From positions 3,997,501 to 4,061,500 of the forward strand of contig NC_012796.1 of NCBI RefSeq assembly GCF_000010665.1: a stretch of 64,000 nucleotides of DNA, in the 5' to 3' direction. A program made the position numbers and the translations under genes. The stretch is from Solidesulfovibrio magneticus RS-1 (GTDB taxonomy: Bacteria; Desulfobacterota; Desulfovibrionia; Desulfovibrionales; Desulfovibrionaceae). Below the pieces are notes generated by a model. That model was not told the origin of the DNA, did not search any database, and saw nothing but the letters and a program-made list of their open reading frames with translations. The stretch's first letter is position 1. The number at the start of each line of letters is the position of its first letter. Of this stretch, positions 9,052 through 18,393 are shown one piece after another.

Positions 9052-11712
9052 ATGCCTGAATCCCCGCCGACCCGCCCCTGGCACGCCCTGCCGGTTAATG
9101 ACGCCCTGGACGCCCTGGCGTCGAAGGATACGGGGCTTGCCGCCGACGAAGCCGCCAGCCGCCTGGCCCGCTACGGCAAAAACGCGCTCACCGCCAAGGG
9201 CGAAATGAGCGCGATAAAGCGCTTCGCCCTCCAGTTCCACCAGCCGCTGATCTACATCCTGCTGGCCGCCGGAGCCGTCACGGCCCTGCTCGGCGAGCCC
9301 GTGGACGCCTCGGTCATCCTGGGCGTGGTCCTGGTCAACGCCGTCATCGGCTATTTCCAGGAAGCCAAGGCCGTGGCCGCCCTGTCCGCCCTGGCCCGGT
9401 CCATGGTCACCGAGGCCGCAGTGCTTCGCGACGGCGGCTGGCAGGTCATGGCCGCCGAAAACCTCGTGCCCGGCGACGTGGTGCGCCTGCGCTCGGGCGA
9501 CAAGGTCCCGGCCGATTTGCGCCTGCTCACCGTCCAAAGCCTGCGCATCGACGAATCGGCGCTCACCGGCGAATCCGTGCCCGTGGACAAATCCGCCGCC
9601 GCCCTGCCCGAGGACACGCTGCTGGCCGACCGGGCCAACCTGGCCTTCGCCGCCTCGGTCGTCACCTACGGCCAGGGCACGGGGGTGGTCACGGCCACCG
9701 GCGACGCCGCCGCCATCGGCCGCATCGCCGCGCTGACCGCCGCCGCCGACGAACTGGCCACGCCGCTGACCCGCGCCATCGCCAAATTCTCCCACATCGT
9801 CCTCTACGGCATCCTGGCCCTGGCCGGCCTGACCTTTGCCGTGGGCGTGGCCCGAGGCCAAAGCCCCACCGACATGTTCATGGCCTCGGTGGCCCTGGCC
9901 GTGGGAGCCATCCCCGAGGGCCTGCCCGCCGCCGTCACCGTCATCCTGGCCATCGGCGTCTCGCGCATGGCCGCCCGCCGCGCCGTGGTGCGCCGGCTGC
10001 CGGCCGTGGAGACCCTGGGGTCCACCACCGTCGTGTGCACCGACAAGACCGGCACCCTGACCCAAAACCGCATGACCGTGGTGGAAATCGTCCTGCCTTC
10101 CGGCCTCTGGACGCTTTCCGGCGAAACCTTTGCCGGCCCGTCGGACAGCGGCGACGCCCTGGCCGAGGCCCTGGCCGCCGCCGCCCTGTGCAACGACGCG
10201 ACCCTGGCCGAGGACGGCGAGACTTTCACCGGCGACCCCACCGAGGCCGCCCTGCTCCTGGCCGCCCGCCGGGCCGGGCTGTCCCTGGACGCCCTGGCCG
10301 TCGCCCGGCCGCGCCTTTATGACGAACCCTTCGAGTCCGAACGCATGTTCATGACCACGCTACACCACGAGGGCGAGGGCGTGCCGCCGACGCTGTATTT
10401 CAAAGGCTCGGCCGAGACCGCCCTGCCGCGTTGCCGCGACGCCGCCGGCGGCCTGCTTGACCCCGAGGCCGTGCGCCGCGACATCGAGGCCATGGGCCGG
10501 CGCGGGCTGCGGGTGCTGGCCCTGGCCCGGCGTGAGCTGCCGCCCGGCACGGCCGTCATCGAACCCGGCAGCCGCGACGAAGGCCTGACCTTCCTGGGGC
10601 TGGTCGGCATGATCGATCCGCCGCGCCCCGAGGCCAAGGCCGCCGTGGCCGCCTGCCGCAAGGCCGGAATCATGGTCAAGATGATCACCGGCGACCATGC
10701 CGCCACCGCCGCCGCCATAGGCGGCCAGCTCGGCCTTTCCGGCGACGCCCCCATCCGGGCCATGACCGGCCGCGACATCGAGGCTGCCGACGACGCCGAC
10801 CTTCCGGCCCTGGCCGAGGCGACCCACGTCTTCGCCCGGGTTTCTCCCGAACAAAAGCTGCGTCTTGTCAAGGCCTTGCAAAGCCTCGGCCACGTGTGCG
10901 CCATGACCGGCGACGGCGTCAACGACGCCCCGGCCCTCAAGCAGGCCGACATCGGCGTGGCCATGGGCCTGGGTGGCACCGAAGCGGCCAAGGAGGCCGC
11001 CGACATGGTGCTGGCCGACGACAACTTCGCCACCATCGAGGCCGCCGTGGAGGAAGGGCGCGGCGTTTTTGACAATCTCTCGAAATTCATCGTCTGGACC
11101 CTGCCCACCAACTTGGGCGAGGGGCTGGTCATCCTGGCCGCCGTGCTGCTCGGCGTGGACCTGCCCATTTCGCCGGTGCAGATCCTGTGGATCAACATGA
11201 CCACGGCCGGCAGCCTCGGCCTCATGCTGGCCTTCGAACCCCGGGAGCCGGGCATCATGGAGCGCGCCCCGCGCGATCCGCGCCGGCCCATCCTCGACGG
11301 GCTGCTCATCCGCCGCGTGCTCCTCGTGGGCGCGGCCCTGCTCGTGGCCGCCTTCGGACTCTACGAATGGGAGCTGGCCGCCGGGGCCAGCCGGGAAGCG
11401 GCCCGCACCGTGGCCGTCAACGTGTTCGTGGCCATGGAGGCGCTGTATCTCTTCAACTGCCGGTCGCTTACCCGCTCCGCCCTGGCCATGCCGCTTTCCG
11501 GCAACCGCTGGGTGCTGGCCGGCGTGGCCCTGGCCGTGGTGCTCCAGGCCTTTTTTACCTACGTGCCCTTCATGCAACGCCTTTTTGGCGCAGCGCCCAT
11601 TGGCGCGGCCAGTTGGCTGCGCATCCTGGCCGCCGCCGCGGCCGGTTTTGTCCTGGTGGAGCTCCAAAAACGCCTGGAAGCCGGGCGGCTGCCGGCCGCC
11701 CCGGTTGCTTGA
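9052..11712 (+). CDS. cation-transporting P-type ATPase (P2-type, Ca2+/H+-like)
   Basis: 886 residues with all P-type ATPase landmarks: an N-terminal cation ATPase domain, actuator motif TGES near 177, the phosphorylated aspartate at D331 in CTDKTGTLTQNRM, the nucleotide-binding domain, and the hinge MTGDGVNDAPALKQADIGVAMG near 625. The M4 helix carries PEGLP, the calcium-type P2 signature, while M6 reads NMTTAGSLGLMLAFEP rather than the SERCA NLVTD, so ion specificity is uncertain; this variant occurs in CtpF-like pumps. About ten membrane helices. Start ATG at 9052 follows AAGGA. A monocistronic inner-membrane pump for divalent cations or ion homeostasis is the best call. Confidence 0.9.
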   Translation: MPESPPTRPWHALPVNDALDALASKDTGLAADEAASRLARYGKNALTAKGEMSAIKRFALQFHQPLIYILLAAGAVTALLGEPVDASVILGVVLVNAVIGYFQEAKAVAALSALARSMVTEAAVLRDGGWQVMAAENLVPGDVVRLRSGDKVPADLRLLTVQSLRIDESALTGESVPVDKSAAALPEDTLLADRANLAFAASVVTYGQGTGVVTATGDAAAIGRIAALTAAADELATPLTRAIAKFSHIVLYGILALAGLTFAVGVARGQSPTDMFMASVALAVGAIPEGLPAAVTVILAIGVSRMAARRAVVRRLPAVETLGSTTVVCTDKTGTLTQNRMTVVEIVLPSGLWTLSGETFAGPSDSGDALAEALAAAALCNDATLAEDGETFTGDPTEAALLLAARRAGLSLDALAVARPRLYDEPFESERMFMTTLHHEGEGVPPTLYFKGSAETALPRCRDAAGGLLDPEAVRRDIEAMGRRGLRVLALARRELPPGTAVIEPGSRDEGLTFLGLVGMIDPPRPEAKAAVAACRKAGIMVKMITGDHAATAAAIGGQLGLSGDAPIRAMTGRDIEAADDADLPALAEATHVFARVSPEQKLRLVKALQSLGHVCAMTGDGVNDAPALKQADIGVAMGLGGTEAAKEAADMVLADDNFATIEAAVEEGRGVFDNLSKFIVWTLPTNLGEGLVILAAVLLGVDLPISPVQILWINMTTAGSLGLMLAFEPREPGIMERAPRDPRRPILDGLLIRRVLLVGAALLVAAFGLYEWELAAGASREAARTVAVNVFVAMEALYLFNCRSLTRSALAMPLSGNRWVLAGVALAVVLQAFFTYVPFMQRLFGAAPIGAASWLRILAAAAAGFVLVELQKRLEAGRLPAAPVA

Positions 11713-11761
11713 GCCGGGGGGGCGTGTTACGGATCGAACCGTGGCAGCGACTGCGTTTTCC

Positions 11762-13597
11762 ATGATGCGTACGAAGCGTTTTTCAAAGGGTCTGGCCGGA
11801 CTTGTGCTGCTCCTGGCCCTTGTCGCCGGTCTGGCTGTCCCGGCCGGGGCGGGCACCCGCGTGGAGCAGGCCAAGGTTCCGCCCGGACTGGCCTATGTCG
11901 TGCGCTATGAAGGCCAGCTCGATCCCGAGCTTCTCGACCTGCTGCATCAGGTCTCCAAGGCCGAGGCCCTGCGCGACGCGCCGCCGGACTCGGCCCTGCT
12001 CCTGGAACGCCGGGCCGAGGAAGACAAGGCCGCCTTCGCCAAGGTGTTCCAGTCGCGCGGCCGCTTCGCCGCCACCGTCGCCGTCTCCCTGGACAGCGCC
12101 GCCACGCCGGCCGTCCTCACCTACGCCATTGATCCCGGGCCCCAGTTCGATCTGCGCTCGGTGGTCCTCAAAACCCCGGACGGCGGCGACGCCTCGGCCC
12201 TGCCCACGCCCGAGCGCCTGGGGCTGACCGTGCCTTCGCCCTTTACCGCCAAGGCCATCCTCGACGCCGAAACGAAAATTACCGAACTCCTGCGCGACGA
12301 GGCCCGGCCCGACGTCAAGGTGGACAACCGACAGGTGACGGCCAACTTCGCCGACCACGCCGTGTCCGTGGTCTGGACCGTCTCCCCAGGCCCCAAGGCC
12401 ACCTTCGGCCCGACCAGCTTCGCCGGGCTGACCACGGTCAAGGAAAGCTATCTCGCCGGCATGATTCCCTGGAAACAGGGTCAGCCCTACGACGCCAAGG
12501 ACGTGGAAACCTACCGCCGCGCCGTAAACGCCACCGGGCTGTTCGCCGCCGTGCAGGTGGAGACCGCAGCCGTGGACCCGGCAACCGGTCAGGCCCCCAT
12601 CAAGGTCTCCCTGACCGAACGCAAGCACCGCACCGTCAAGGGCGGCGTGGACTACAAGACCGACGAAGGCCCCGGAGCTAACCTCGGCTGGGAACACCGC
12701 AATCTTTTCGGCGGCGGAGAAAAGCTCGCCGTGGCCGGCAGCGCCTCGGGCATCGAGCAGTTCGCCGAGGCCGCTTTCGAAAAACCCGATGCGCTGACGC
12801 CCAAGGACCTGTTCAAGGCCAAGGCCCGGGTCGCCAACGAAGACAAGAAAGCCTACAAGGGCCAAAACGCCACGGCCACGGCCTCGCTTCGCCGCCAGTT
12901 CACCGACGCGGTCTCGGGCGGCGTGGGCCTGGGCTACCGGGCCTCGCGCATCGAGGAAGACGAGTCCCGCCCCTGGGAGTCCGACGCCCGCTACGGCTTC
13001 GTCTTCCTGCCCGTGGAACTCGGCTATGACGGCCGCGACGACGTGCTCGATCCGCAAAAGGGCCTGCTCGCCACCGCCTCCCTGGCCCCCTACTGGGGGA
13101 CCTTAAGCGGCGCGGACAACTTCCTGCGCCCGGAATTCACCCTGGCCCACTATCTGAAAATCCTGGAAAAGCCCGGCCTCGTCCTGGCCACCCGGGCCGT
13201 GGGCGGCGCCAATATCGGCACGGACAGCGAAAACGTCACCCCGGACCTGCGCTGGTACGCCGGCGGCAGCGGTTCCATCCGGGGCTACTCCTACCAGAGC
13301 GTGGGGCCCATGCGCGGCAAGACGCCGGTGGGCGGCGCGTCGCTTTTCACCTTCTCCACCGAACTGCGCTGGCGTGTCACAGACCTCGTCGGCATCGTGC
13401 CTTTCCTCGACGGCGGCACGGCCTTCGGCAAGGCCCTGCCCCCCTATGACCAACCCATCATGCTCGGCGCGGGCCTGGGCCTTCGGGTCTACACCCCGGT
13501 CGGCCCGGTGCGCGTGGACGTGGCCACGCCCCTGGCCCGCCGCCAGGACATCGACGACATCGCCCAGTTCTATTGCAGCATCGGGCAATCTTTTTAG
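11762..13597 (+). CDS. tamA: TamA: outer-membrane Omp85-family translocation/assembly protein
   Basis: 611 residues from ATG 11762 (a second ATG follows at 11765). A clear signal peptide (LVLLLALVAGLAVPAGAG) directs it to the periplasm. The N-terminal part holds POTRA-like repeats (about 60-300), and the C-terminal part is an Omp85 beta-barrel ending DIAQFYCSIGQSF, with a terminal phenylalanine typical of outer-membrane barrels. The GSGSIRGYSYQSVGP segment carries the conserved RGY of the Omp85 L6 loop. It directly precedes tamB, matching the TamA-TamB pair that assembles outer-membrane proteins or moves lipids across the envelope. The two genes are separated by 84 bases that include a palindromic repeat. 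Confidence 0.88.
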   Translation: MMRTKRFSKGLAGLVLLLALVAGLAVPAGAGTRVEQAKVPPGLAYVVRYEGQLDPELLDLLHQVSKAEALRDAPPDSALLLERRAEEDKAAFAKVFQSRGRFAATVAVSLDSAATPAVLTYAIDPGPQFDLRSVVLKTPDGGDASALPTPERLGLTVPSPFTAKAILDAETKITELLRDEARPDVKVDNRQVTANFADHAVSVVWTVSPGPKATFGPTSFAGLTTVKESYLAGMIPWKQGQPYDAKDVETYRRAVNATGLFAAVQVETAAVDPATGQAPIKVSLTERKHRTVKGGVDYKTDEGPGANLGWEHRNLFGGGEKLAVAGSASGIEQFAEAAFEKPDALTPKDLFKAKARVANEDKKAYKGQNATATASLRRQFTDAVSGGVGLGYRASRIEEDESRPWESDARYGFVFLPVELGYDGRDDVLDPQKGLLATASLAPYWGTLSGADNFLRPEFTLAHYLKILEKPGLVLATRAVGGANIGTDSENVTPDLRWYAGGSGSIRGYSYQSVGPMRGKTPVGGASLFTFSTELRWRVTDLVGIVPFLDGGTAFGKALPPYDQPIMLGAGLGLRVYTPVGPVRVDVATPLARRQDIDDIAQFYCSIGQSF

Positions 13598-13614
13598 TAA
13601 CGAGAAAGAAGAAG

Positions 13615-13655
13615 ATGCCTCCGGCGGCCGGGGGCCTGAGGCCCCCGGACCCCCC
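13615..13655 (+). repeat. GC-rich 3' palindromic repeat, copy 2, between tamA and tamB
   Basis: A 41-base copy starting ATGCCTCCGGCGGC, with a CCGGGGGCC-TGA-GGCCCCCGG hairpin. It sits between the tamA stop and the tamB start, preceded by the purine tract GAGAAAGAAGAAG. Confidence 0.88.
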
Positions 13656-13681
13656 AAAGGGGTGACGGGGGGAGCCAGGGT

Positions 13682-16600
13682 ATGGGGAACGATGTAGATC
13701 AGGATGGGGGGAAGGCCCCGGGGGCGGGACGGCGTTGGCCGCGTCGGCTGGGCCTGGGTTTGGGCGGGCTGGCCGGTCTGGTTGTCGCCTTGTGGCTGGC
13801 GCTGCTGACGCCTTGGGGGCTTGACGGCGCGGCCTGGGTGGCCGAGCGCGCCATCACCGCCGGCAGCGGCTTTGCCGCCCGCATCGACAACGTCTCGGGC
13901 ACGCTGCCCTTTTCCCTCAAGGTCGGCCGCTTCGCCCTGGCCGACGCCAAGGGGCCGTGGCTCGTTATCAGCGACGCCGCCTTTTCCTGGTCCCCGGCCG
14001 CCCTGCTGACCGGCCGGGTGGTCATCCACGAAATCGCCGCCGATGTGGTGCGCCTGCGCCGCGCCCCGGACATCCCCGAAACCCACCGCGTCCCGGTCAC
14101 CTTCGAATGGCCGCCGCGCTTTCCCCGGCTGCCGCCCCTCCTGCTGGACCGACTGGCCGTAAACCGCGTCATCCTCGACAAGGAACTGGCCGGCCAGGCC
14201 GCGATCATCAGCCTGTCCGGCCGGCTGGCCGAGTCGGGCCAGGGCGCGGCCGCCCTGATGCTGGCCGCCAAGCGTCTGGACGGGGAAGCGCCGCTGACGC
14301 TGTCTGTCGGCGCGGCGCTCAATTATGCCGACTGGCGGCTGGCCGTGAAAGCGAGCCTCGCCGACGCGCCCGGGGGACTCATCGCCTCGGCCCTGGCCGG
14401 CGACGACCGCACGCCCTTTGCCCTGGAAGCCCTGGGCGACGGCCCGCTTGACACTTGGAAAGGCCGCCTGTCCGCCCGCCTTGGCGCGGCCGATCTCCTC
14501 GTGGCCGACCTCGGTCTGGGCATCCCCCTGGCCAAGGACGCCCGGGCCGCCTTTTCCCTGGATCTCGGCCTGCGGCCCACGCCCGGCCTGCTGCCTGCCT
14601 TTTTCGACGATTTCCTGGGGTCGCGCTGCCGGCTGGTCCTGGCCGGCCGGGCCGGGCTGGCCGATTCCGCCCTGGAGCTTTCTACCCTCGAAGTCTCGGG
14701 GGCGTTTGGCAGCGTATCCCTGTCCGGGACCATGGACCCGGACGCCGACGCCCTGTCGGCCAAGGGCGTCATCGACATCAGCGACGCCTCGCGCCTGGCG
14801 ACCTCGGCCCTGGGCGGCCGGCTCGGCGCTACGTTCACCATCGCTGGCCCGCTGTCCCGGCCGTCTCTTAGCGCCGACGCCACGGCCCGGGGCTTCCGGG
14901 CCGGCCCCGTGCATCTGGCCGACGGCGACATCAAGGCCTCGGCCCAGGTCGTCACCCCCATCACGAACAGCTTCCCGGGCGCGACCCTGGCCGCCCAGGG
15001 CAAGCTCGCCGGCCTGGCCGGCCCCGACGGCACCACCCTGGCCGGCCAGAATCTGGATTTCGACGCCAAAGGCATGCTGACGTCCGATTGGATCGTGGAC
15101 GTGGACCAGGCCGCCCTGACCGGCCAGGGCGGAACCGTGACCCTGGGACAGGTGCATATCGACGGCGGCAACGTGCGCGGCCGGCTGGCCGTTTCCCTGG
15201 CCGATCTGGCCGGCGCGGCCTCGCTTGTCGGCCTTCGCCTGACCGGCGGCGCGGCCGTGGCCGGGGACGTGACCACCGCCCCGGACGGCCACGGCACGAC
15301 GAGCCTTGCCGCCTCCTTCACCAAGCTGGCCGCCCCGGCCACGGCAAGCTCCCTGGACGCCTCGGTGGCCGCCCTGCTTGGCCCCTCGCCCAAGCTCGAT
15401 CTCACGGCCGCCTTCTCGGCCCAGGGCGCGCGCCTGACCGAGCTGTCCCTGGCCGGCAAGGGCCTCACGCTCACCGGCACGGGCGGCTACACCGCCGCCT
15501 CGGACAGCCTGGACGCCAAGGTGCGCCTGGACGCGCCGGACCTGACCCTGTTGACCGCCGCCCTGGGCCAGCCCTGCGCCGGCGCGGCCGAGGCCAAGCT
15601 GACCATCTCCGGCCCGGCCGTTTCGCCGCGCCTGGACGTCGCGGTCGGAGCCAAGCGCCTGAGCCTGGGCGAACTGGTTCTCACCGAAGCGTCCCTGGAG
15701 GCCAGTCTGGCCGACAGCGCCCGCCGTCCCTCGGGCAAGGCGACCATCGCCGCCGTGCGCGAGGGCGAAACGGCCCGGGCCGAGGCCGCCTACGCCCTGA
15801 CCGGCTCGCGCCTGAGTCTCACCGGCCTCAAGCTGGCCGCCCCGGACGCCGCCTTTGCCGGCGAAGCCGACATCGATACGGCAACCGGCCGCGTCTCTGG
15901 CAAGCTCGCCGGACAGGCCGGCAATCTGGCCGGCCTGGGCCGCTTCGTCGGCCTGCCGCTGGCCGGCTCGCTCAAGCTCACGGCCTCGGCCGCCGCCGGC
16001 CCGGGCAAAGGGGCTGCCCAATCCCTCACCGTCGATCTCAGCGCCGCCAACCTGCGCCTGCCCGGGCTGGCCGCCGGCAGTTTGACCGTCAACGCCGCCC
16101 TGGACGACCTGTCCGGCGCGCCGCGCGGCAAGGCCAACCTCACCGGACGCGGACTGGAAGCCTCAGGCCTGTCCCTTGCCGCCCTTTCGGCCACCGCCAG
16201 CGGCGACGGCCGGGCCATGGCCGTCTCGGCCGAGGCCAAGGGCAAGCTCGCCGGCCAGACCGCTGTCGAGGCCAGCCTGCGCCTGAGCCTGCCCCCGGCC
16301 GAGGCCGGCAAGCGCCGCATTGCCGTGCAGTCCCTGGCCGGCAGCCTGGAGGGCCGCAAATTTTCCCTGGCCGGACCGGCCGCCGTCACCCTGGGCAACG
16401 ACGCCCTGCGCGTCGAGGGCGTGAACCTCGCCTTGGACAAGGCCAAGATCACCGCCTCCGGGACCCTTGGGCCAAACGAAGCCAGCGGCAAGGCCACGGT
16501 GGACAACTTTCCCCTGCCGCTGCTCGGGCTTTTCGGCCTGGCCGGCATCGACGGCACGGCAACCGCCAGCGCCACCCTTTCCGGCACGCCGGCCCGGCCG

Positions 16601-18148
16601 CAAATCGCGGCCGAAACCCGCGTGTCCGGGCTGCGGCTGGCCGCCGAACAGGGCAAGAGCCTGCCGCCCGTCAGCCTGTGGGCCAAGGCCGCCTGCAACG
16701 GCGCACGCCTGGACGTCACGGCCGGGCTGGCCGGCAAAAACGCCAAGGACCCCAAGGCCGGCAAGGCCGCCGACGTCGTCACCGTCACGGCCGGCCTGCC
16801 CATGCGCCTGTCCCTGGCCCCCTTTGCCTGCGACCTGCCGCCCGGCGGCGCGCTGTCCGGCCAGATCGCCGCCGACGCCGATCTGGCCGATTTCGCCGGC
16901 CTTTTAGCCCGGGTCAACACCCGCATCGTCGGCCGCCTCACCGCCGATCTGGCCCTTGGCGGGACGCTCAGCGCCCCGGCCGCCACCGGCGCCCTGGCCC
17001 TGGCCGCCAGCCGGCTGGAAAACGCCGACGCCGGACTGGTCCTCACCAACGTCGTGCTCAAGGCCGACGCCTCGGGCGGCCGGCTCACCATCGCCTCGGC
17101 CTCGGGCGAGGACGGCCGGGGCGGCCGCTTCACGCTCTCCGGCACGGTCGGCATCGCCGATCCGGTCAACGGCCCCGTGGACCTGAAACTCGCCCTGGCG
17201 CATCTTCGCGTCGTTGGCCTGGACATCGCCACCGCCGCCGCCGACGGCACCATAGCCGTCACCGGCACACTCTCGCGCCTGCGCGCCAGCGGCAACATCG
17301 TCATCGGCCCGGCCGACGTGAACCTGCCCACCTCCCTGCCGCCCGACGTGGCCGTCATCCCGGTCACCTACATCAACGATCCGGCCGCGCCCAAAAAACC
17401 GGCCGCCAAGGCCGCGCCGCCGGCCGTGGCCCGCCACGTGGACCTCGACCTCAAGATTTCCCTGGGCCAGGCCGTCTACGTGCGCGGCCTCGGCCTGGAG
17501 TCGCGCTGGACCGGCGCGCTTGCCGTTACCGGCACGGCCGCCGCGCCCATCGTCATCGGCCGCTACGCCGTGGACAAGGGCACCCTCGACCTCCTCGGCT
17601 CGACGCTGGAGATCACCAAGGGCGAACTGACGTTCAGCGGCGGCGCGCCCACGGCCCCGACCTTCGACGTGCGGGCCGAAACCACCAAGGACAACGTCAC
17701 CGCCGGCATCGCCATCACCGGCGACGCCGACGCCCCGGTCATCACCCTGACCTCCACGCCGCAACTGCCCCGCGACGAAATCCTCTCGCGACTGCTCTTC
17801 GGCCAAAACGCCGGCTCGCTCTCGCCCATCCAGGCCGCCCAGCTGGCCCAGGCCGCTGCCTCCATCTACGCCGGCGGCACGCCCACCAGCATCCTGGCCC
17901 GCACCCGGCGCATCCTGGGCCTGGACCAACTCTCCATCGTCACCGGCAAGTCCGGCATGGCCGGCAGCGTGCTCAAGGCCGGCAAGGAGATCTTCAAGGG
18001 CGTGACCGTGGGCGTCGAACAAGGCATGGGCGCGCAAAGCGGCGCGGTGTCCGTGGAAGTGCAGGTCACGCCCAACATCACCGTGGACAGCCGCGTGGGC
18101 GTCGACAACAAACAAGGCGTGGGCGTCAACTGGAAGTGGGATTATTAG
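13682..18148 (+). CDS. tamB: TamB: inner-membrane-anchored translocation and assembly protein
   Basis: 1488 residues. One N-terminal membrane helix (about 24-44, LGLGLGGLAGLVVALWLALL) anchors it in the inner membrane. The long middle is repetitive beta-rich sequence made of AsmA/DUF490-type repeats of the form LSGTLx..PxLxADxxxxGLxL, expected to form a periplasm-spanning groove. The C-terminal 400 residues match the conserved TamB domain (formerly DUF490), including YAVDKGTLDLLGSTLEITKG and a terminal VNWKWDY. It works with TamA in the outer membrane. Ala, Gly and Leu richness gives long false open frames on both strands here. The stop is followed by an (AGAAG)4 tract and a palindromic repeat. 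Confidence 0.9.
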   Translation: MGNDVDQDGGKAPGAGRRWPRRLGLGLGGLAGLVVALWLALLTPWGLDGAAWVAERAITAGSGFAARIDNVSGTLPFSLKVGRFALADAKGPWLVISDAAFSWSPAALLTGRVVIHEIAADVVRLRRAPDIPETHRVPVTFEWPPRFPRLPPLLLDRLAVNRVILDKELAGQAAIISLSGRLAESGQGAAALMLAAKRLDGEAPLTLSVGAALNYADWRLAVKASLADAPGGLIASALAGDDRTPFALEALGDGPLDTWKGRLSARLGAADLLVADLGLGIPLAKDARAAFSLDLGLRPTPGLLPAFFDDFLGSRCRLVLAGRAGLADSALELSTLEVSGAFGSVSLSGTMDPDADALSAKGVIDISDASRLATSALGGRLGATFTIAGPLSRPSLSADATARGFRAGPVHLADGDIKASAQVVTPITNSFPGATLAAQGKLAGLAGPDGTTLAGQNLDFDAKGMLTSDWIVDVDQAALTGQGGTVTLGQVHIDGGNVRGRLAVSLADLAGAASLVGLRLTGGAAVAGDVTTAPDGHGTTSLAASFTKLAAPATASSLDASVAALLGPSPKLDLTAAFSAQGARLTELSLAGKGLTLTGTGGYTAASDSLDAKVRLDAPDLTLLTAALGQPCAGAAEAKLTISGPAVSPRLDVAVGAKRLSLGELVLTEASLEASLADSARRPSGKATIAAVREGETARAEAAYALTGSRLSLTGLKLAAPDAAFAGEADIDTATGRVSGKLAGQAGNLAGLGRFVGLPLAGSLKLTASAAAGPGKGAAQSLTVDLSAANLRLPGLAAGSLTVNAALDDLSGAPRGKANLTGRGLEASGLSLAALSATASGDGRAMAVSAEAKGKLAGQTAVEASLRLSLPPAEAGKRRIAVQSLAGSLEGRKFSLAGPAAVTLGNDALRVEGVNLALDKAKITASGTLGPNEASGKATVDNFPLPLLGLFGLAGIDGTATASATLSGTPARPQIAAETRVSGLRLAAEQGKSLPPVSLWAKAACNGARLDVTAGLAGKNAKDPKAGKAADVVTVTAGLPMRLSLAPFACDLPPGGALSGQIAADADLADFAGLLARVNTRIVGRLTADLALGGTLSAPAATGALALAASRLENADAGLVLTNVVLKADASGGRLTIASASGEDGRGGRFTLSGTVGIADPVNGPVDLKLALAHLRVVGLDIATAAADGTIAVTGTLSRLRASGNIVIGPADVNLPTSLPPDVAVIPVTYINDPAAPKKPAAKAAPPAVARHVDLDLKISLGQAVYVRGLGLESRWTGALAVTGTAAAPIVIGRYAVDKGTLDLLGSTLEITKGELTFSGGAPTAPTFDVRAETTKDNVTAGIAITGDADAPVITLTSTPQLPRDEILSRLLFGQNAGSLSPIQAAQLAQAAASIYAGGTPTSILARTRRILGLDQLSIVTGKSGMAGSVLKAGKEIFKGVTVGVEQGMGAQSGAVSVEVQVTPNITVDSRVGVDNKQGVGVNWKWDY

Positions 18149-18173
18149 AGAAGAGAAGAGAAGAGAAGAGGAA
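18149..18173 (+). repeat. (AGAAG)4 pentanucleotide tract after tamB
   Basis: Four tandem AGAAG units begin at the base after the tamB TAG and run into AGGAAG before the palindromic repeat. It is the longest of the purine leaders found before these repeats. Confidence 0.85.
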
Positions 18174-18174
18174 G

Positions 18175-18215
18175 ATGCCTCCGGCGGCCGGGGGCCTGAG
18201 GCCCCCGGACCCCCC
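18175..18215 (+). repeat. GC-rich 3' palindromic repeat, copy 3, after tamB
   Basis: Identical to copy 2 over its 41 bases. It is oriented with tamB and faces copy 4 across the convergent tamB-pfkA gap. Confidence 0.88.
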
Positions 18216-18309
18216 AAATGAAGAAATGTTTAAAGGGGGTTGGGGCGCGGGGCGGGCATTGGGTCGGCGGAGACGGCTGGGCCAATGCCAGCCGCCCCCT
18301 TTCCCATGT

Positions 18310-18383
18310 GGGGGGTCTGGGGGCCTCAGGCCCCCAGCGGAGAGGTCCAGGAGAGGCAGAGCCTCTCCTGGCCGCCGGAGGCA
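18310..18383 (-). repeat. GC-rich 3' palindromic repeat, copy 4 (long form), after pfkA
   Basis: A long form with an extra GAGAGGC-TCT-GCCTCTC hairpin inserted between the GGCGGCC start and the GGGGGCC hairpin. It is read on the minus strand, in the sense orientation of the phosphofructokinase gene whose stop is 11 bases away. Confidence 0.88.
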
Positions 18384-18393
18384 CTCTTCCCTC

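Noticed and set aside
13103-16021. 972-residue open frame on the minus strand across tamA and tamB
   Set aside because: Composition is Gly/Gln/Arg-rich with no domain; it is the antisense shadow of GC-rich tamA/tamB codons, whose own frames carry clear motifs.
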